Source: JAHIYU01 sp964476155 (GTDB taxonomy: Bacteria; Krumholzibacteriota; Krumholzibacteriia; LZORAL124-64-63). Taken from it: DNA of 64,000 bases. A program made the position numbers and the translations under genes. Where the stretch lies: assembly GCA_964476155.1 (NCBI GenBank), contig CAYYYS010000013.1:1-64000 (forward strand), written 5' to 3'. Positions 60,307 to 64,000 of this stretch are shown here, piece after piece. The notes beneath the pieces are model-generated. The model saw nothing but the letters and a program-made list of their open reading frames with translations. It did not search any database and had not been told where the DNA came from. Position 1 is the stretch's first letter; each line of letters opens with the position of its first letter.

Positions 60307-61421
60307 GATGCCTGCTCGCGGGCGAGAGCCACGGCCCGGCCCTGGTCTCGGTGATCGAGGGATTCCCCGCCGGCCTGCGTCTGCGCGAGGCCGACCTGGA
60401 CTATGAGTTGTCGCGCCGACTCGAAGGCTACGGCCGGGGTCCGCGGGCCCAGTCCATCGAGACCGACGCCTGCCGGATTCTGAGCGGACTCTGGAAAGGG
60501 CGCACGCTCGGATCACCCCTGGCGGTGATGATCGAGAACCGCGACTTCGCCAAGCGGGGCGGCAAACCCCATCCCGACTGGCCCGCACCGCGCCCCGGTC
60601 ACGCCGATCTGCCCGGCCGCCTGCGCTACGGCTACGACGGTTTCGCGCCGGTGGCCGAACGCGCCAGCGCCCGTTCGACCGCCGGCGTGGTGGCGATCGG
60701 CGCCTGCGCCAAAACGCTGCTGCACGAGCTGGGGATCGAGGTCTGGAGCCACACGATCGCTCTCGCGGGTATCGTGGCCGAGGGCCCCGAGCCGACCGTG
60801 AGGCGTTTGCGCCGCGTGCGCCGGGGAACGCCCCTGCGTTGTCTGGATCGTGCCGCCGAGAAAGCCATGATCGCGCGTATCGACGAGGCCAAAGCCGAGG
60901 GCGTGACCCTCGGGGGCGTGACCGAAGTCATCGCCTTCGGCGTGCCGGCCGGTCTAGGCTCGTACGCCCAACCGGATCGTCGCCTGGACGCCCTGCTGAC
61001 CGGCGCCCTGGTGTCGATTCCCAGCGTGAAGGCCGCCGAGATCGGCGACGGCGTGAGCATCGCCGGGCGCGATGGACAGTCGGCCCACGACGAACTCTTT
61101 CCCGACGGCCGGGGCGGTGTCCGGCGCGAGACCAACCGCGCCGGCGGCCTCGAGGGCGGCGTCACCAACGGTGAAGTGATTTGCGCGCGGGCCTACGTGA
61201 AACCCATCTCGACCCAACGCAAGGGTCTGCGCAGCGTGGACGTGAAGACCGGCAAGCCCAGGCGGGGCTCGTGGGTCCGCTCGGATATCTGCGTGGTGCC
61301 GGCGGCCGGCGTCATCGCCGAAGCCGTCGTGGCCTGGGAACTGGCCGACGAACTGATCCGCACCCTGGGGGAGTGTCCCCTGGACGAACTCAAGACACGC
61401 TTCGACAGGATATCAACATGA
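60303..61421 (+). CDS. aroC: Chorismate synthase
   Basis: AroC makes chorismate from EPSP using reduced FMN. The 372-residue product starts MRCLLAGESHGPALVSVIEG, with RSTAGVVAIGACAK-type FMN contacts and the ARAYVKPISTQRKGL segment with DGQSAHDELF and RETNRAGGLEGGVTNGE before it. The frame is open from 60111 but ATG 60303, overlapping the aroA stop by 4 bp, gives the conserved start. Its stop overlaps the tyrS start in the same way. Confidence 0.96.
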   Translation: MRCLLAGESHGPALVSVIEGFPAGLRLREADLDYELSRRLEGYGRGPRAQSIETDACRILSGLWKGRTLGSPLAVMIENRDFAKRGGKPHPDWPAPRPGHADLPGRLRYGYDGFAPVAERASARSTAGVVAIGACAKTLLHELGIEVWSHTIALAGIVAEGPEPTVRRLRRVRRGTPLRCLDRAAEKAMIARIDEAKAEGVTLGGVTEVIAFGVPAGLGSYAQPDRRLDALLTGALVSIPSVKAAEIGDGVSIAGRDGQSAHDELFPDGRGGVRRETNRAGGLEGGVTNGEVICARAYVKPISTQRKGLRSVDVKTGKPRRGSWVRSDICVVPAAGVIAEAVVAWELADELIRTLGECPLDELKTRFDRIST

Positions 61422-62674
61422 GCGACGTCAAACTGCCCCAAGCCGATTTCCTGCCCATCATGAAGGAGCGCGGCTTCTTTAAGCAATGCACCGACGAAGA
61501 GACGCTGGTCGCACTGCTCCAGGCGGAAACCGTGACCGGCTACATCGGCTTCGATCCCACCGCCGACTCGCTGCACATCGGCAGCATGGTGCCGATCATG
61601 GGACTGGTGCACCTGCAGCGTCACGGGCATCGCCCCATCGCCATCGCCGGCGGCGGCACCGCCCTGGTGGGCGATCCCAGCGGCAAGACCGAACTGCGCA
61701 AGATGTTGACCCTCGACCAGATCAACGAGAACCTCGAGGGTATCAAGGCACAGCTGTCCCACTTCATCGACTTCGGCGACGGCCCCACCGACGGCCTGCT
61801 GATCAACAACGCCGACTGGCTGCAGGACTGGTCGTACATCGATTTCCTGCGCGACATCGGCCGCCACTTCAGCGTCAACGTGATGCTCTCGCGCGATTCG
61901 GTGAAGAGCCGCCTGGAGACGGGCATGTCCTTCATCGAACTCAACTACATGATCCTGCAGGCCTACGACTTCATGGTGCTCAACAAGGACTACGGCTGTC
62001 GTCTGCAGATGGGCGGCGACGACCAGTGGGGCAACATCGTTTCGGGCATCGACCTCACCCGCCGCGTCAACCGGCAGGAAGTCTACGGGCTGACTTTTCC
62101 GCTCATCGCGACGGCGACCGGCGCCAAGATGGGCAAGACCGCCGCGGGTGCCGTTTGGCTCGATGCCAAGCGCACCAGTCCCTACGATTTTTTCCAGTAC
62201 TGGGTGAACGTGGACGACCGGGATGTGGAGCGCTTCCTCGGCCTCTACACCCTGTTGCCCATGGACGAAGTGCGGCGGCTCGCGGCCCTGCAGGGCGCCG
62301 ACATCCGCGAGGCCAAGCGCACGCTGGCTTTCGAGGTGACGAAGTTGGTGCACGGCGAGGCACAGGCGGCGGCGGCCGAGAAAGCGGCGGCGGCCCTGTT
62401 CGGCGGCGGCGCCGAGGCCGGTTCGATCCCGTCGAGCCAACGGCCCGCGGCCGATCTGGACGGCGACGGCCTGCCCCTGATCGACGCCCTGGCCGACAGC
62501 GGCCTGGCCAAGAGCAAGGGCGAGGCGCGGCGGTTGATTCGCCAGGGAGGCATCAGGATCAACGGCGAGAAGATCGCCGACGAGATGCGCGCCCTCGTGT
62601 CGAACGACGTGCAGGATGGCAAGATCGCCCTGCAGGCGGGCAAGAAACGACATCATCACATCCACGTGGAGTGA
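61418..62674 (+). CDS. tyrS: Tyrosyl-tRNA synthetase
   Basis: Charges tRNA-Tyr with tyrosine. The 418-residue class I enzyme has the HIGH-type motif ADSLHIGSM, the tyrosine-binding SFIELNYMILQAYDF and QMGGDDQWGNI, and the KMSKS-equivalent KMGKT. The C-terminal S4-like domain is present (KSKGEARRLIRQGGIRING). ATG 61418 has AGGA upstream and overlaps aroC. Its location behind two shikimate genes links tyrosine precursor synthesis and use in one operon. Confidence 0.97.
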   Translation: MSDVKLPQADFLPIMKERGFFKQCTDEETLVALLQAETVTGYIGFDPTADSLHIGSMVPIMGLVHLQRHGHRPIAIAGGGTALVGDPSGKTELRKMLTLDQINENLEGIKAQLSHFIDFGDGPTDGLLINNADWLQDWSYIDFLRDIGRHFSVNVMLSRDSVKSRLETGMSFIELNYMILQAYDFMVLNKDYGCRLQMGGDDQWGNIVSGIDLTRRVNRQEVYGLTFPLIATATGAKMGKTAAGAVWLDAKRTSPYDFFQYWVNVDDRDVERFLGLYTLLPMDEVRRLAALQGADIREAKRTLAFEVTKLVHGEAQAAAAEKAAAALFGGGAEAGSIPSSQRPAADLDGDGLPLIDALADSGLAKSKGEARRLIRQGGIRINGEKIADEMRALVSNDVQDGKIALQAGKKRHHHIHVE

Positions 62675-62951
62675 CGGCGACCGCGCCGACGTCGATATCA
62701 TCGCCGGCGTGACCGCACTGCTCGACGCCCATTCCGAACTCGACCGTGAAAATGTCGGCTGCTATGGCGGATCCTATGCGGGCTTTACTACCATGAGCCT
62801 GCTGACCGGGACGGATAACTTTGCCGATGAGGGTCACGGAATCTCCGGCAGCTGGGAGAATCGCGTCGCTCACCGCACCATGATGCTCGAGTATTTCGAA
62901 CGTTGGCTTCGGGATCGCCCCGCCGCGTGGGAGGCGCGTTGGCAAGAATGA
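62675..62951 (+). pseudogene. Remnant of an S9 (prolyl oligopeptidase-like) peptidase
   Basis: In frame through this stretch (open from within tyrS) I read DVDIIAGVTALLDAHSELDR, NVGCYGGSYAGFTTMSLLTG and then, without a break, TDNFADEGHGISGSWENR and YFERWLRDRP. The first parts match the S9 catalytic-serine region (GGSYAG), and DEGHGI is its catalytic-histidine region. In intact enzymes these are about 100 residues apart and preceded by a large propeller and the N-terminal domain, so the 5' part and a central piece are missing. There is no own start codon with a ribosome-binding site. The next gene overlaps its end by ATGA. Confidence 0.78.
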
Positions 62952-63373
62952 CGGAACTGATCAAGAAACTGAATCCGGCCGTGCCCCGCGGTGTGTTGCC
63001 GGTCCTGGCGGGTACCGTATGGGGTCTCGTGGGACTCATGCTTTGTGTCCGTGCCGCAGGTTGGTTGTCGATCGCACCCTTGCCGTCCGGCGCCTTGGCC
63101 GTGGCCGTCGGTCTGGTTCTGGCCGCCGTCATGATCCGCATGAGCTTTGTACCCCTGGTGCGCAAGAATCTCGTGCGCCTGGCCCAGCGCCCCGCGCGGA
63201 CCTGTTTGTTTTCCATGTTCGCCTGGCGCAGCTGGGCTATCGCCCTGGTCATGTCGGTGGGCGGCGTGGTCATACGCCACAGCAGCGCCCCGAAACTGCC
63301 GCTGGCCGCCATGTATGTCGGCATGGGATTATCCCTGCTCGCCGGCTCGGTCCTGTATTTCCGGTCTCGTTAA
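62948..63373 (+). CDS. Small four-helix inner-membrane protein
   Basis: A 141-residue membrane protein of unknown function. About four hydrophobic segments are visible: VLPVLAGTVWGLVGLMLCVR, ALAVAVGLVLAAVMI, a WAIALVMSVGGVVI stretch and YVGMGLSLLAGSVLYF. A basic loop (RKNLVRLAQRPAR) lies between helices 2 and 3. ATG 62948 overlaps the peptidase remnant's stop by 4 bp, so it was probably translationally coupled to the ancestral full gene. Confidence 0.7.
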   Translation: MTELIKKLNPAVPRGVLPVLAGTVWGLVGLMLCVRAAGWLSIAPLPSGALAVAVGLVLAAVMIRMSFVPLVRKNLVRLAQRPARTCLFSMFAWRSWAIALVMSVGGVVIRHSSAPKLPLAAMYVGMGLSLLAGSVLYFRSR

Positions 63374-63521
63374 ACACCATTATTTTACCCGGATATTGTC
63401 ATTGCAAAATCGAGGCGGTGTGACACAATCGGCTGACCGTTTCGTTATAGAACAAACAACTATTGCGCTGCTGCACGGAAGCGAACTATCTTCAATTGAA
63501 CGCCACGGATTGGGGGATCCC

Positions 63522-64000
63522 ATGAGTTCCGTCCAAACGCTCATCGCCGCTTTTGCCGACGAGGATCGCAGACTGCGCGATCTTGCGCTTATGTATCCGC
63601 CCGTTTTTCGCGACGTTCCGCCGACGAGCGGCAAGCTCAGCCTCAAGCAGACCCTCGGCCACCTGGCTTTCTGGGATCGTTTTACGGTCAAGTTTTTCGA
63701 GTCCCGTATACATGATGCCGATGTGGATGCGCCGAGTCTCGGCGAGATCGAGAACCGCAACCGCGAAGAGCTGGCCCGTATCTACGACATGCCCTATGAG
63801 CAGGTGCTAGACCTCTATAATCGCGCCACGTCCGACATACAGAATTTCCTGCGCGAACATTGGACGGACCTGGACGAAACCGAGCACGGCAATTTCAACA
63901 TTCCCCTGAAGCATCGCCGGCATCACCGGCGTCTGCTGCAGAAGGCCCTGGCGGTCTTCGCACCCGAATTGATGGTCGGGGATGAGGCCCAGGCGAAGGC
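63522..64000 (+). CDS. DinB-like protein, 5' part (cut by window end)
   Basis: An open frame from ATG 63522 to the end of the window (at least 159 residues). The ATG is preceded by GGGGGATCC. The sequence LIAAFADEDRRLRDLAL, LKQTLGHLAFWDRFTVKFFE resembles the helical DinB/YfiT-like or ClbS/DUF1706-like four-helix bundles (histidine in GHLAFWD). The long helical C-terminal part contains further histidines (HRRHHRR). Function unknown; family members are metal-dependent enzymes of thiol-linked metabolism or DNA-protection proteins. Confidence 0.6.
   Translation, partial: MSSVQTLIAAFADEDRRLRDLALMYPPVFRDVPPTSGKLSLKQTLGHLAFWDRFTVKFFESRIHDADVDAPSLGEIENRNREELARIYDMPYEQVLDLYNRATSDIQNFLREHWTDLDETEHGNFNIPLKHRRHHRRLLQKALAVFAPELMVGDEAQAK

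Overview
The window is GC-rich, densely coded DNA from a double-membrane (Gram-negative-type) bacterium. It carries a TonB-dependent receptor, an Mla-type lipid transporter, several outer-membrane-barrel candidates and many signal peptides. Three large secreted hydrolases end in FlgD-like/T9SS-like C-terminal Ig modules, and three smaller secreted proteins end in a shared W/F-G-x-x-K-x-L-F/Y-R/Q peptide. That protein style is typical of uncultured FCB-related candidate phyla (for example Krumholzibacteriota or Eisenbacteria), but the phylum is an inference; no rRNA gene is present to confirm it. No tRNA, rRNA, CRISPR array, transposase or prophage was found.

Layout. 1-4.6 kb: end of prmC, then murA, selB and ispG. 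4.7-8.3 kb: a DEAD-box helicase (+), then rqcH and a small envelope protein (-). 8.5-14.0 kb: yicC-gmk-rpoZ-coaBC-udg, followed by fetA-fetB. 14.0-16.5 kb: a methyltransferase (-) and dnaB (+), separated by a cluster of DnaA-box-like sites. 16.7-19.2 kb: a DUF5916 outer-membrane protein (-). 19.3-21.7 kb: a short LON-domain protein, a GT4 glycosyltransferase and an MBL hydrolase. 21.7-24.2 kb: a mini flagellar-rod-like protein and a secreted PHP/CehA-type hydrolase (-). 24.4-27.0 kb: mlaE-mlaF-mlaD. 27.2-29.4 kb: a secreted papain-like protease. 29.4-33.4 kb: a minus-strand envelope operon (polysaccharide deacetylase, GNAT, patatin, envelope protein). 33.6-37.4 kb: a large secreted subtilase. 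37.7-38.3 kb: a MazEF-like toxin-antitoxin pair. 38.5-41.8 kb: radA, ispD, methyltransferase. 41.9-45.4 kb: a tagged secreted protein and the korDABC 2-oxoacid:ferredoxin oxidoreductase operon. 45.4-49.1 kb: a GlnD/GlnE-like double nucleotidyltransferase with a DUF4254 protein (-). 49.2-54.4 kb: envelope protein, MBL hydrolase, OPA-type transporter, TonB receptor. 54.7-57.2 kb: two tagged secreted proteins. 57.2-58.6 kb: a MATE exporter (-). 59.0-62.7 kb: aroA-aroC-tyrS. 62.7-64.0 kb: an S9-peptidase remnant, a small membrane protein and a DinB-like protein cut by the window edge.

The most unusual content is intergenic and C-terminal. Four long hairpin elements (181-220 bp and two of exactly 164 bp) have recognisable cores, but their arms differ between copies while staying self-complementary. 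In the two 164-bp copies nearly every arm difference is compensated on the other side, and the terminal TAG of the element is used as the stop codon of three flanking genes. In a third copy the outer arm is an inverted duplicate of the 3' end of radA. A separate dispersed repeat (three copies) carries a perfect DnaA box next to a palindrome. Three secreted proteins share a short C-terminal tag that may be a sorting signal.
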